A DNA stretch of 64,000 nucleotides. Origin: JAVVHH01 sp963848035. GTDB taxonomy: Bacteria > Pseudomonadota > Alphaproteobacteria > Acetobacterales > Acetobacteraceae. Each line of letters opens with the position of its first letter. The first letter of the stretch is position 1. The stretch lies in the NCBI GenBank assembly GCA_963848035.1, contig CAWKCD010000001.1, positions 2,356,001 through 2,420,000 on the forward strand, written 5' to 3'. This document shows, piece by piece, positions 10,261-18,896 of this stretch. Made by a program: the position numbers and the translations under genes. The notes under the pieces are model-generated. The model was given only the letters and a program-made list of their open reading frames with translations, did no database searches and was not told the DNA's origin.

Positions 10261-10889
10261 TGACTCGCATGCCGCCGCGCTCGATCGTCGACGAGGCCCT
10301 GAACTGGCTCTACGACCGCGTCGCCGGCGACCTTTCCGCCGACACCCGCGGCAGCGAGCGCGACATCGACCGCTGGGTGCGGCTGGCCTGCACGCAGGCC
10401 GGCGCGGCCGGGTTCGCGACCAATCTGGGCGGGCTGCTCACGCTTCCGGTGGCGATTCCGGCCAACCTGGCCGGCACCGCCGCGGTGCAGATGCGCCTGA
10501 TCGCCAAGATCGCCGCCGCCCGCGGCTACGACATGCACAGCGAGGAAGTAAAAACCTTCGTCTTCGCCTGCCTACTCGGCAATGCCGCGCTGGACGTGCT
10601 GAAGGACGCCGGCCTGCGCGTCGGCTTGCGCGTGGGCCAGCGGATCGCCACGCCCCTGCTGCAACGGCTGCACGCGACGATCCTGTCGCGCCTGGTCGCC
10701 CGGCTCGGCACGCAGGGCGCCCTGAGCGTCACCAAAGTGGTCCCGCTCCTGAGCGGCGTGATCGGCGGCGGCCTCGACGCCGCCAGCACCCGCGTGGTCG
10801 GCGCGATGGCCAAGCGCGTGTTCGTCTCCCGCGCCGACCCCCCCCAGCCCGGCGCCGAAGCGCCCCTGCTCCTAGCCCCGCCCGCATGA
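10260..10889 (+). CDS. EcsC-family protein inserted in the urease operon
   Basis: A protein of 209 residues with the EcsC signature: a hydrophobic segment TNLGGLLTLPVAIPANLAG, followed by QMRLIAKIAAARGYD and LLGNAALDVLKDAG, then a glycine-rich C-terminal membrane-seeking region. EcsC proteins are of uncertain function and often associate with membranes. It overlaps ureC (TGATG) and ureE (ATGA) by a few bases, so it is translated with urease. It is not a known urease maturation factor; a link to nickel or to membrane supply is only a guess. Confidence 0.8.
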
Positions 10890-11347
10890 GCCGGGTCGCA
10901 TCGGTTCGTCCCGCCGGTTCATGGACCGGCCCGGCCGACGACAGCGTGCTCATCGATTTCGACCGCCGCCACCGCCGCCGCCTCGTCCTGGTGGCGCAGA
11001 GCGGCCTCGAATTGCTGATCGACATGCCCCACGCGGTGAGGCTGCGCGACGGCGACGGCTTAGCCCTAGAGGACGGCCGCCTCGTGCAAGTGGTGGCCAA
11101 GCCGGAGGCGCTGCTGGAGATCCACGCCCACGCGCCCGACGACCTCGTGCGCATCGCCTGGCACCTCGGCAACCGTCATTTGCCGGTGCAACTGCTCGGC
11201 GACCGCATCCGGATTCGCAACGACCATGTCATTGCCGACATGGTTCGAGGCCTGGGCGGCCATGCCGACGCGGTCGAGGCGCCGTTCGACCCCGAAACCG
11301 GCGCCTATGCCGGCGGGCATTCGCATTCGCATGATCACGACGATTGA
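10886..11347 (+). CDS. ureE: UreE, urease nickel metallochaperone
   Basis: Delivers nickel to the urease maturation complex; 153 residues. The C-terminal half has the UreE nickel-binding core (AWHLGNRHLPVQL, then IRNDHVIADM) and a short histidine-rich tail GGHSHSHDHDD. The N-terminal half is the substrate-like UreE domain. It begins in an ATGA overlap with the EcsC gene. The operon is then interrupted by two reverse-strand genes before ureF and ureG resume. Confidence 0.95.
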   Translation: MSRVASVRPAGSWTGPADDSVLIDFDRRHRRRLVLVAQSGLELLIDMPHAVRLRDGDGLALEDGRLVQVVAKPEALLEIHAHAPDDLVRIAWHLGNRHLPVQLLGDRIRIRNDHVIADMVRGLGGHADAVEAPFDPETGAYAGGHSHSHDHDD

Positions 11348-11356
11348 GCATCCGGC

Positions 11357-13159
11357 TCAGCGCAGGATGAAGTCGCTCATCTGCAGCGTCGAGACCGCCT
11401 GAAGCCCGGCGCTCGTCGGGTCCAGGCGCCAGGCGACGCCGTCGAGTTGGGCCAGGATCTGCGCATGCGCCGGGTTGCCGTCCGGCGAGATCTCGAGAAA
11501 TCCGGTGTATTCCGTCGGCCCGAGCGGCTTGAGCTGCACGTAATCGGCGAAATTGCTGGCGGTGACGCTGACGCCCCGGAGCAGGGCGGAGAGGTCGATC
11601 TTGTCTTCGCCGGGCCGGAAATCGGTGATCCGCCCATAGGTCGGAGAGGTCTGCCGGAACACGAAAACGTCCTGCCCGGGGCCGCCGGTCATGACGTCGG
11701 CGCCCGGCCCGGCGATCAGCGTCGCGTTGCCGGTGCCGCCATCCATGACGTCGTCGCCGTCGCCCGCGATCAGCGTGGTATGGCCGCTGCCGCCGAGCAG
11801 GATGTCGTTGCCGGCCCCGCCGCGCAGCGTGTCGTTGCCGCTGCCTGCGATCAGCGTGTCGCCGCCGGCGCCGGCGATCAGCAGGTTGCGTCCGCTCTGG
11901 GCGATGAGGGTCTCGTGGGCGGCGTCGGCGCGCAGCGTGCCGCCGGAGGGGGCGGCGAGCAGCACGGTCCCGCTCGCGCCGCCGGCGAAGCGGAGCGCGC
12001 CGCCGCGCTCGTCGGCAAGGACGAGGCCGGGCAGGATCTGCGCGATCGAGCTGTCGCCCTTGAAGATCACCTCCTGCGCCCGCCCGCCTTCGCCGACGGT
12101 CACCATCAGGTCGCCGGATTGGTCGCGGCCGAGCCGCAGGTCCTCGACGCCTGCGTTCCAGAGCAGCCGGTCCCCCTGGCGCGGGGCGAAATCCTCGATC
12201 GTGGTGACCGCGCCCGGCGTGCGCTGGATGACGAACGTATCGCCGCCGGCGCCGCCGGTGAGCGTGTTGCGCCCGCTGCCCGCGATCAGCACGTCGCGCC
12301 CGCCGCCGCCGACCAGGCGGCTCGCGCCGGCGCCGCCGAGCAGGACGTCGGCCCCGCCGCCGCCGAGCAGCGTGTTGGCGCCCGAGCCTGCGATCAGCGT
12401 GTCGGCCTCCGCGCCGCCGATCAGCGCGTCGGTCCCGGCGCCGCCGATCAGCAGATCGTGGCCGCCGCCGCCCTCGAGCGTGACGTCGTCCGTGCCGGCG
12501 CCGAGGATGTCGTCGCCGACGCCGCCGCGCACGGTGGAGAAATACAGCGGCGACAATTCGCCGGCAAAGCTCGCCACGCCGTAGGCGGCGGTCTCGAAGC
12601 CGCCGCCGGGCTGCTGGATCGTGCCGTAGGTTGAGACCGTGGGGGCGCCTTGCGGCCGCGTGTAGATGACGCCCTTGGCGAAGGCGGACACGTCGATCGT
12701 GTCGAATTGCCCGAGGTTGCCGGTCAGCGTCTGCAGGATGTTGAAGGAGAAATTCACCGGGTTGAGCAGGGTGGCGAAAAACAGCGCGAACGGAACCGGC
12801 AATCCGTTCGCGTCGGCGGTGTCGCCCTCGGCGACGAGGCCGGTGTTGAGATCGGTGACGCTCACCGAGCGGAAGGCGATAGTCAGCGATGGATCGCTGA
12901 AGATCGCGCCGGGGTTGCCGCCGCCGGCCAGATGGGCTGCGACGGTGGCGAAATCGCCGGTGAAGCTGAACGCGTAGCTGTGCGCGTTCGGCAGGTCGAA
13001 CAACGTGGCCGGCAGGCGGAAGCCGAAGGTGGTGGCGGTGAACTGGAAGTCGAGCGCCGCCAGGATCGATGCGAGTTGCTGCGGCGGGATCTTGCTCGGA
13101 TCAAGCGGGGCGAAGGCGGGAAAACCGGCAAGCGCCGGACCGAGAACGACCACTCCCAT
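11357..13159 (-). CDS. RTX-type calcium-binding repeat protein, probably secreted
   Basis: About 600 residues with no N-terminal signal peptide. Residues 1-215 are a non-repeat domain of unknown type; residues about 216-300 and 415-495 hold two blocks of nonapeptide glycine-aspartate repeats (GGAGTDALIGG, GNDTLRGGAGNDILLGG). Many copies have drifted towards LIAGSG. The last 100 residues resemble the C-terminal signal of type I secretion (GQDVFVFRQTS...ITDFRPGEDKIDL). No secretion genes are near. The ATG at 13159 has an AGGA eight bases upstream; GTG 13165 is the alternative. It ends nine bases from the ureE stop, convergent with it. Confidence 0.85.
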   Translation of the reverse strand: MGVVVLGPALAGFPAFAPLDPSKIPPQQLASILAALDFQFTATTFGFRLPATLFDLPNAHSYAFSFTGDFATVAAHLAGGGNPGAIFSDPSLTIAFRSVSVTDLNTGLVAEGDTADANGLPVPFALFFATLLNPVNFSFNILQTLTGNLGQFDTIDVSAFAKGVIYTRPQGAPTVSTYGTIQQPGGGFETAAYGVASFAGELSPLYFSTVRGGVGDDILGAGTDDVTLEGGGGHDLLIGGAGTDALIGGAEADTLIAGSGANTLLGGGGADVLLGGAGASRLVGGGGRDVLIAGSGRNTLTGGAGGDTFVIQRTPGAVTTIEDFAPRQGDRLLWNAGVEDLRLGRDQSGDLMVTVGEGGRAQEVIFKGDSSIAQILPGLVLADERGGALRFAGGASGTVLLAAPSGGTLRADAAHETLIAQSGRNLLIAGAGGDTLIAGSGNDTLRGGAGNDILLGGSGHTTLIAGDGDDVMDGGTGNATLIAGPGADVMTGGPGQDVFVFRQTSPTYGRITDFRPGEDKIDLSALLRGVSVTASNFADYVQLKPLGPTEYTGFLEISPDGNPAHAQILAQLDGVAWRLDPTSAGLQAVSTLQMSDFILR

Positions 13160-13253
13160 TGGCACGATCCTGTCCTGGTTGAGCGTGCCTCGAATCTGGC
13201 GGATTCTTGTTACAACGGAAGGTTGGGATGCAGTAACAACTGCGCTAGCGGTT

Positions 13254-13376
13254 TAGTGTCCTGCCTCCGACATACGCAGGCGTATTTCGGAGATAAGCAG
13301 GCCACTATCTCGTTGAAAAACCTAGTGTCCACCGAGAAATCTGGAGTCCGAAGGACTTCAGATTCGGGACACTAGG
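13254..13376. repeat. Two adjacent imperfect hairpins with TAGTGTCC ends (MITE-like)
   Basis: TAGTGTCC occurs at 13254-13261 and 13323-13330 and inverted (GGACACTA) at 13367-13374. The first hairpin pairs CTCCGACATACGC (13265-13277) with GCGTATTTCGGAG (13280-13292), one mismatch. The second pairs CCTAGTGTCC (13321-13330) with GGACACTAGG (13367-13376) outside, and AATCTGGAGTCC (13338-13349) with GGACTTCAGATT (13353-13364) inside. The outer repeat supplies the TAG stop of the adjacent glutathione transferase gene. It could be a small non-autonomous element or insertion-sequence remnant, or act as a terminator. Confidence 0.6.
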
Positions 13377-14013
13377 TCAGGAGAAGCGGCATGCCGGGAT
13401 CGCTCCGCTGCATCGCGCGTCGATAGGCGTCGCGCTGCCCGACGCGGCCGAGATAGGCGCGCAGGTTCGGATAGGGCGTGATATCGACCGGCTGGAAATA
13501 ACGCATCGTGGTGAGCGAGAAGAAGGTGATGATGTCGGCCGCTGTGAAGCTCTGGCCGGCGAGATAGGGGGTCTCGGCCAGACGTGCGTCGACCAGGCCG
13601 AAGGCGCGGTCGAGCCGGCCTTGGATGGCCTGCAGCACCGGGTTGTCGGGCGGCAGCGAGAGGCGGTTGAGGATCATCAGGCGGCCCATCGCGGGCTGCA
13701 GGGTTCCGTTGGCGTAATGGAACCAATAGAGATAGGGCGCGAAATCCGGGCTGTTGGGCGGCGGGACGAGGCGCCCCTGGCCGTATTTTACGATAATGTA
13801 GTCCATGATGGCGCCCGACTCGGCGAGGAAGACGTCGCCGTCCTCGAGCAGGGGGGCGGCGCCGATCGGGTGGAGCGCTTTGAGTTCGGGCGGGGCGAGG
13901 ATGGTTTGGGCGTCGCGGGTGTAGGTCTTGAGGTCGTAGGCCAGGCCGAGTTCTTCGCAGAGCCACGGGATGCGTTCGGATTGCGATTTGCCGAGGTGGT
14001 GGATCGTCAGCAT
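13372..14013 (-). CDS. Glutathione S-transferase family protein
   Basis: A 213-residue protein with the two-domain GST layout. The thioredoxin-like N-terminal domain begins MLTIHHLGKSQSERIPWLCEELGL, where the serine after K-S-Q is the likely catalytic residue, and includes the cis-proline segment IGAAPLLEDGD followed by ESGAI. The helical C-terminal domain contains GQSFTAADIITFF. The substrate is unknown. It reads against the urease genes, and its stop codon lies in the end of the palindromic repeat at 13321-13376. Confidence 0.88.
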   Translation of the reverse strand: MLTIHHLGKSQSERIPWLCEELGLAYDLKTYTRDAQTILAPPELKALHPIGAAPLLEDGDVFLAESGAIMDYIIVKYGQGRLVPPPNSPDFAPYLYWFHYANGTLQPAMGRLMILNRLSLPPDNPVLQAIQGRLDRAFGLVDARLAETPYLAGQSFTAADIITFFSLTTMRYFQPVDITPYPNLRAYLGRVGQRDAYRRAMQRSDPGMPLLLT

Positions 14014-14030
14014 GGGGAGCCTTTCGCGTG

Positions 14031-14708
14031 ATGGGCGACGAAACGCCGGGGCCCGGCACCGGTCAAGACGAGGGCGCGTTGGCGCTGCTGCTGACCTGGT
14101 TGTCGCCTTCGTTCCCGATCGGGTCGTTCGCCTATAGCCACGGGCTCGAATGGGCCGTCGAGGCCGGCGACATCCGCAACGAGGCCGATTTGCTCGATTG
14201 GGTGCAGGATCTGCTCAGGCACGGCAGCGGCCGCAGCGACGCGATTTTCGTGCGTCACGCGCACCGGATGCGGGACCCCGACGCCCTGCGCGACCTGTCC
14301 GACCTCGCCGAAGCCGCGCAGCCGTCCCGCGAGCGGCGGGACGAGACGATCGGGCAGGGTACGGCGTTCGCGCTGGCCGGGCTCGTCTGGGGTGGCGGGA
14401 TGGAGGGGCGGGTGGCCTATCCGGTGGCGTTCGGCGCGCTCGCGGCCGCGCAGGGCGTCGCGGAGGACCCGGCGGCGCACGCTTTCCTGCATGCCTTCGC
14501 CGCCAACCTGATCAGCGCGGCGGTCCGCCTGGTGCCGCTCGGGCAGACCGCCGGGCTGCGGACGATCGCCGCTTTGGCGCCGGTGATCGCCGAGGTGGCG
14601 GCCTCGACGCGTACGGCCGGGCTGGACGAGATCGGCGGGGCGTGCTTCCGGTCGGACATCGCCGCGATGCGGCACGAGACCCAGTACACGAGGTTGTTCC
14701 GCTCATGA
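14031..14708 (+). CDS. ureF: UreF, urease accessory protein
   Basis: Helical maturation protein that bridges UreD and UreG, about 225 residues. Recognisable UreF features are LLTWLSPSFPIGSFAYSHGLE near residue 20 and the conserved LISAAVRLVPLGQT near residue 160, plus the C-terminal DIAAMRHETQYTRLFRS. I use ATG 14031; the GTG at 14028 directly before it has better spacing from GGGAG (14015-14019) and may be the real start. It overlaps ureG as ATGA. Confidence 0.95.
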   Translation: MGDETPGPGTGQDEGALALLLTWLSPSFPIGSFAYSHGLEWAVEAGDIRNEADLLDWVQDLLRHGSGRSDAIFVRHAHRMRDPDALRDLSDLAEAAQPSRERRDETIGQGTAFALAGLVWGGGMEGRVAYPVAFGALAAAQGVAEDPAAHAFLHAFAANLISAAVRLVPLGQTAGLRTIAALAPVIAEVAASTRTAGLDEIGGACFRSDIAAMRHETQYTRLFRS

Positions 14709-15331
14709 GTTCTCCGCATGGTCCTTTGCGCGTCGGTGTCGGCGGCCCGGTCGGAACCGGCAAGACGGCGCTGATGGATGCCCTCTGCCGCCGTTTCGCA
14801 CCGCATTATGATATCGCGGCCATAACGAACGACATCTACACCAAGGAGGATGCGGAGTTCCTCACCCGCGCCGGCTCACTGGCGCCGGAGCGGATCATGG
14901 GAATCGAGACCGGCGGCTGCCCGCACACCGCGATCCGCGAGGACGCCAGCATCAATCTCGCCGGCGTCGCCGAGATGCGGCGGCGGTTCCCGGGTCTGGA
15001 CCTTATCCTGATCGAGAGCGGCGGCGACAATCTGGCCGCGACGTTCAGCCCCGAGCTGGCTGACCTGACGATCTACGTGATCGATGTCTCCGCCGGCGAC
15101 AAGATCCCCCGCAAAGGCGGCCCCGGCATCACCCGCAGCGACCTGCTGGTGATCAACAAGATCGACCTCGCGCCGCACGTCGGCGCGAGCCTCGAAGTCA
15201 TGGACCGGGACAGCAAGAAGATGCGCGGCGAACGCCCGTTCGTCTTCGCCAACGTCCGCGCCGGGAAAGGCGTCGAGGAAGTCGCGCGCTTCATCGAGCG
15301 CCAGGGCGGGCTTACGCCGGCACCGGCGTGA
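14705..15331 (+). CDS. ureG: UreG, urease GTPase accessory protein
   Basis: SIMIBI-class GTPase that powers nickel insertion into urease; 208 residues. The P-loop GGPVGTGKT is at residues 13-21, the metal-binding CPH motif is in ETGGCPHTAIREDAS, and the IESGGDNLAATFSPEL and INKIDLAPHVGASL segments are intact. Its last 20 bases overlap the 3' end of the convergent GMC oxidoreductase gene. No nickel transporter gene is visible in the window. Confidence 0.97.
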   Translation: MSSPHGPLRVGVGGPVGTGKTALMDALCRRFAPHYDIAAITNDIYTKEDAEFLTRAGSLAPERIMGIETGGCPHTAIREDASINLAGVAEMRRRFPGLDLILIESGGDNLAATFSPELADLTIYVIDVSAGDKIPRKGGPGITRSDLLVINKIDLAPHVGASLEVMDRDSKKMRGERPFVFANVRAGKGVEEVARFIERQGGLTPAPA

Positions 15332-16832
15332 GCGCGGCGAGGCGCCGTCCAATTCGGTCCGCGTTGGCCATGATGGTCAGCGTGCAATGCTTGGACGGCA
15401 GCGCGGACAGCGCCGCGCCATCGGCGACGTAAAGGCCCGGAACCCCTGCGACTTCGCCCTCGGCGGAGCAGGCGAGCGGCCCGGCGCCACCCATCGGGAT
15501 CGTGCCAGCGTAGTGCGCATCGGCGCCAGCTTCGGAAATAGTGAAGGATTTCGGCACCGAGACCGCGCCCAGAGCCCGGCCCGCGCGGGCCAGCCGGGCA
15601 CGCACGTCCCGCAACGCGGCACGGGCCTCGTCGGTGACCCGGCCCTCGATGGCGATACCGTCGCGCCGCACCCGCATCACGTTCGCGCTGAACCGGCCCG
15701 GCAAATAGATCGTGGCGAACAGCAAAGCCGGCGCGAGCGCGCGGCTGATGCGCAGCGCGGTCGGCCGGCTTAGCGGGATCCGGCTCGCGACTTCGGTCAA
15801 CGGCAGCGTGTCGCCGCCATAGATCGCGCCGTTGGCGGTGCCGCCGCCCTCGAGCGGCAATTCCCAGCGGAGTTGCGCCAGGCTGAAACTCTGCTCCGGC
15901 AGCGCCGCGCCGACGAGCGCGGGCAACAGGAAAGCCGTCGCCGCGACCGGATTGGTCAGCAGCCGGATGTCGGTGTCCCACAGCCCGAGGCGGCCGGCGA
16001 CGAGGCCCGTCGTCGCGATAGTGCCGGCCGCGACGATCACGCGGGGCGCCCTGAGGGTTTCGCCGTCGACGATCACCGCGTGCCCGGCCGGGTCCGGCTC
16101 GATAGCCCGGACCACAAGGCCCGTGCGGTAGCTGAAATTAGGCGCGCGCTGGAGGTCGGGGAGTTCGTAGGCGCTGTTGTAGATGCTGCGGCGCGCGCAG
16201 CCCCAGAGGCATAAGCCGCAGGACGCGCAAGCTTGGCGCCCGGGCTGGTCGTGCATCAGCACGGCATTGGTGGCGCGCTCGATGAGCGGCAGGCCATTGG
16301 CCTTGGCATAGCGGTCGAAGAAGCGGGCCGCCGCCGCGGTCAGCGGCGGACCGTCGGTGCCGGCGCCGGGGCCGCTCGCGCCGATCCGGGCCATGACGGC
16401 GCGGTAGGAAGGGTCGAGCTGGTCGCGGGTGATCGGGAAGCCGGCAAGGTCGGCGCCGTCGAACAGCGGCGTCATCGCGCCCCAGATGCTGGACAGCCCG
16501 CCTAGCCCCAAGCTGCCGAAGGCGTGGAAGCGCTCGGTCGCGAGCCGGTTGGAGACGGCGTAGCCGCCGAGCACGCTGCGGGCCAGCGGCGTGTTCAGCT
16601 TGGGCGACAGGTCCGCCGCCGAAATCAGCCCGGCGAGCGTCTGGCCGAACTGCATCCGCCAGCGATCCGGCGCGCGGCGGAAGGCCCCGATCGTGCCGGT
16701 GGGCGAGGGCGGGTGGACCTGCTCTCCCGCGGCATCGATCATCAGCACGTTCCCGCCGGCCTCGACCAGCGGCCAGGCGGCGCTGACGCCGGCCGGGCCG
16801 CTCCCGATGATGATGACGTCGGGCTTGTTCAT
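15312..16832 (-). CDS. GMC-family FAD-dependent oxidoreductase
   Basis: A 506-residue flavoenzyme. The Rossmann FAD motif IIIGSGPAGVSAA is at residues 7-19, and the C-terminal GMC signature is LYVADGAALSALPSKHCTLTIMANADRIG. No signal peptide is visible. A cysteine cluster CASCGLCLWGC near residue 205 is typical of one GMC subgroup and could hold metal or an iron-sulfur centre. Substrate is probably an alcohol or sugar but cannot be fixed from sequence. It begins in an ATGA overlap with the upstream epimerase gene, so the two form an operon, and it overlaps ureG at its 3' end by 20 bases. Confidence 0.85.
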   Translation of the reverse strand: MNKPDVIIIGSGPAGVSAAWPLVEAGGNVLMIDAAGEQVHPPSPTGTIGAFRRAPDRWRMQFGQTLAGLISAADLSPKLNTPLARSVLGGYAVSNRLATERFHAFGSLGLGGLSSIWGAMTPLFDGADLAGFPITRDQLDPSYRAVMARIGASGPGAGTDGPPLTAAAARFFDRYAKANGLPLIERATNAVLMHDQPGRQACASCGLCLWGCARRSIYNSAYELPDLQRAPNFSYRTGLVVRAIEPDPAGHAVIVDGETLRAPRVIVAAGTIATTGLVAGRLGLWDTDIRLLTNPVAATAFLLPALVGAALPEQSFSLAQLRWELPLEGGGTANGAIYGGDTLPLTEVASRIPLSRPTALRISRALAPALLFATIYLPGRFSANVMRVRRDGIAIEGRVTDEARAALRDVRARLARAGRALGAVSVPKSFTISEAGADAHYAGTIPMGGAGPLACSAEGEVAGVPGLYVADGAALSALPSKHCTLTIMANADRIGRRLAALTPVPA

Positions 16833-18070
16833 CGGCCGAGCGCCTGACGCACGATGCGCACGGGCATCGCGACCGCATCCATCGCGATATGGCCCGCCAG
16901 CCCGGCGAGGCGACGGCCCGTGCTGCCACCGGCAAAGCCGCGCTCGCCGGAGGGGGCGGCCTCGACCAGCGACGCCGCCAGCGCGAGCCGGTTGCCGAGG
17001 GCCGATTTGGCGCCGATCGGTTCACCGAAGCGCACCAGAGCGGGCAGCCGCCGGGAGAGCGCGGACAGCGGCAGCGGCCCGCTCTGGCCGGTGGCATCCA
17101 GCGCGCGCACGTAGCGGCGGATCAGCGCGGAACCGGGCTCATGACCGAGGATGTAGCGCAGCAGCGTGCGCCCCTCCGCCAGCAGCAAGCGCCGGCTGGC
17201 GCGCTCCCGACGCAGCCCGATCTCGATCGGCTGCACCTCGAGACCGAGATCCGCCAGATGTTCGGCGCAGGGCATGGTGCGCGTGCCGGCGAGGCCCAGG
17301 ACACGCTCACGGTCGACGGTCGGGCCGACCGGGATCTTGGCGCTGACCGCACAAGCGAACAGCGCCAGGCGCAGCGGCACCGGGATGATCGGCAGCGACT
17401 TGCCATGCAGTTCGCGGGCGAGCGTCTTCAGCACGGTGCCGAAGCGGACCGGCACCGGCCCGGCAAGGCCGACCCAGCCGGTCTGCTCGCCATCGGCCAG
17501 CAGCAGCAGTCCGCGGCAGACCTCGTCGAGATGGATCGGCTGCACTTCCCGCCACGGGTCGATCATCGGCAGCACCGGCGCCAGCTTGGTCAGCGTGCTG
17601 AGCAGGCCGTATTGCGCCTGCATCTTGCCGCCGTAGACCAGGCCAACGCGCGCGGCGACCTCGCCCGGGGCGCGCAGCAACTGCTCAATGCGCCATTTCG
17701 CCCGGCCATAGATGTTGGCGGCGTCCTCGCGCGCAGATTGCGAGGACACGAACACGAAGCGGCCGATCCCAGCGTCGCGCGCCGAAGCGAGCAGCGCCTG
17801 CGTGCCCGCGAGATTGAGGTCGCCGGTGTTGCGCCAATCATGCGCGAGATGGATCACCGCGTGATCAGCGGCCGGGATGCCAGGCGCGAGCGCATCCGCC
17901 GGCAACGCGTCGCCGAGCACCCAGCCGACCGCACGGGCGACCCCGGTCGGGGCCGGGTTGCGGGTCAGGATCGTGACCGCCCGGCCGTCGCCGGCCGCGA
18001 GTTCGACCAGCCGAGCGCCGATATAGCCGGTCGCTCCGGTGATGATGACGGCGCGCGGTGTAATGCTCAT
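16829..18070 (-). CDS. NAD-dependent epimerase/dehydratase with long C-terminal extension
   Basis: 413 residues. The N-terminal 250 form an extended short-chain dehydrogenase: NAD motif GATGYIGARLVEL near residue 13 and a catalytic S...Y-x-x-x-K pair in VFVSSQSAREDAANIYGRAKWRIE. The last 150 residues hold further segments not typical of simple epimerases, including LGHEPGSALIRRYVRALD and GHIAMDAVAMPVRIV. It is co-transcribed with the GMC oxidoreductase; the pair may act in turn on a sugar or lipid-linked sugar. Its promoter region overlaps that of the divergent VTT protein at 18177. Confidence 0.75.
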   Translation of the reverse strand: MSITPRAVIITGATGYIGARLVELAAGDGRAVTILTRNPAPTGVARAVGWVLGDALPADALAPGIPAADHAVIHLAHDWRNTGDLNLAGTQALLASARDAGIGRFVFVSSQSAREDAANIYGRAKWRIEQLLRAPGEVAARVGLVYGGKMQAQYGLLSTLTKLAPVLPMIDPWREVQPIHLDEVCRGLLLLADGEQTGWVGLAGPVPVRFGTVLKTLARELHGKSLPIIPVPLRLALFACAVSAKIPVGPTVDRERVLGLAGTRTMPCAEHLADLGLEVQPIEIGLRRERASRRLLLAEGRTLLRYILGHEPGSALIRRYVRALDATGQSGPLPLSALSRRLPALVRFGEPIGAKSALGNRLALAASLVEAAPSGERGFAGGSTGRRLAGLAGHIAMDAVAMPVRIVRQALGR

Positions 18071-18176
18071 GAACTGGAAAAGTCTCCGGCGTTGTTGCGC
18101 CGCGAAATTCGGGATATGGCCGGCCGGAGCATACCGGATTGGACACATAGTGGCTACCGAACGGCCGGAATCCACC

Positions 18177-18896
18177 ATGCGGCGCCTCGCGCGGTTCTGG
18201 CCGCTGGCGGCGCTCCTGGTCATCGCCGCGGTGGCCTATGGCTCCGGGCTGCACCGGCAACTCAACATCGGCTGGCTGGTCGAGCAGCAACTCGTATTAC
18301 GGCAGGCGGTGGCGGCGCATCCGATCACCGCGCCGCTCGCCTACATCCTGATCTATACCGCCATGGTCGCCTGTGCGATCCCGGGCGGGATCGTGCTGAG
18401 CACCGCGTCCGGCGTGATGTTCGGGACGCTTCTGGGCGGCGCCTACGCCGTTATCGCCATCACCTTGGGATCGTCGGCACTGTTCCTGGCGGCGCGCTCG
18501 GCGTTACGGCCGCTGGCCGAGCGCTTGGCCCGGCGGATGCTGCGGCGGGAACTGCCGGCGCTCGAGGGCGACGGCTTTCTCTACATGCTCGCGGTGCGGC
18601 TGGTGCCGTTCACGCCGTTCTGGGTGGTCAACATCGCGGCCGCGATGACGCGGATCCGGCTCGGATCATATGTGGCGGCGACGTTCATCGGCATCGCGCC
18701 GATCACCTACATCCTAGCGGCCGCCGGGTCGGGGATCGGCGACAGCCTGGCGGCAGGGGAGCAGCCGGGGCTGGGCACGATCCTACGGCCGGAGATCCTG
18801 GTGCCGTTGCTGCTGCTGGCGATCGTGTCGCTGTTGCCGATCGCGTTCAAGCGCCGTCAGCAGCGCCTCGCCGCCGGGCGTTCGCGAGCCACATGA
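18177..18896 (+). CDS. VTT-domain (TVP38/TMEM64, SNARE-associated) membrane protein
   Basis: 239 residues, with an N-terminal membrane segment (RFWPLAALLVIAAVAYGSG) and the VTT core: IPGGIVLSTASGVMFGTLLGGAYAV, then FLYMLAVRLVPFTPFWVVNIAAA, then YVAATFIGIAPITYILAAAGSG. Such DedA-like proteins are linked to lipid scrambling. ATG 18177 is chosen; GTG 18150 is possible. It is divergent from the epimerase and its last 50 bases overlap the convergent membrane-protein gene. A second VTT protein occurs at 50670. Confidence 0.85.
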   Translation: MRRLARFWPLAALLVIAAVAYGSGLHRQLNIGWLVEQQLVLRQAVAAHPITAPLAYILIYTAMVACAIPGGIVLSTASGVMFGTLLGGAYAVIAITLGSSALFLAARSALRPLAERLARRMLRRELPALEGDGFLYMLAVRLVPFTPFWVVNIAAAMTRIRLGSYVAATFIGIAPITYILAAAGSGIGDSLAAGEQPGLGTILRPEILVPLLLLAIVSLLPIAFKRRQQRLAAGRSRAT

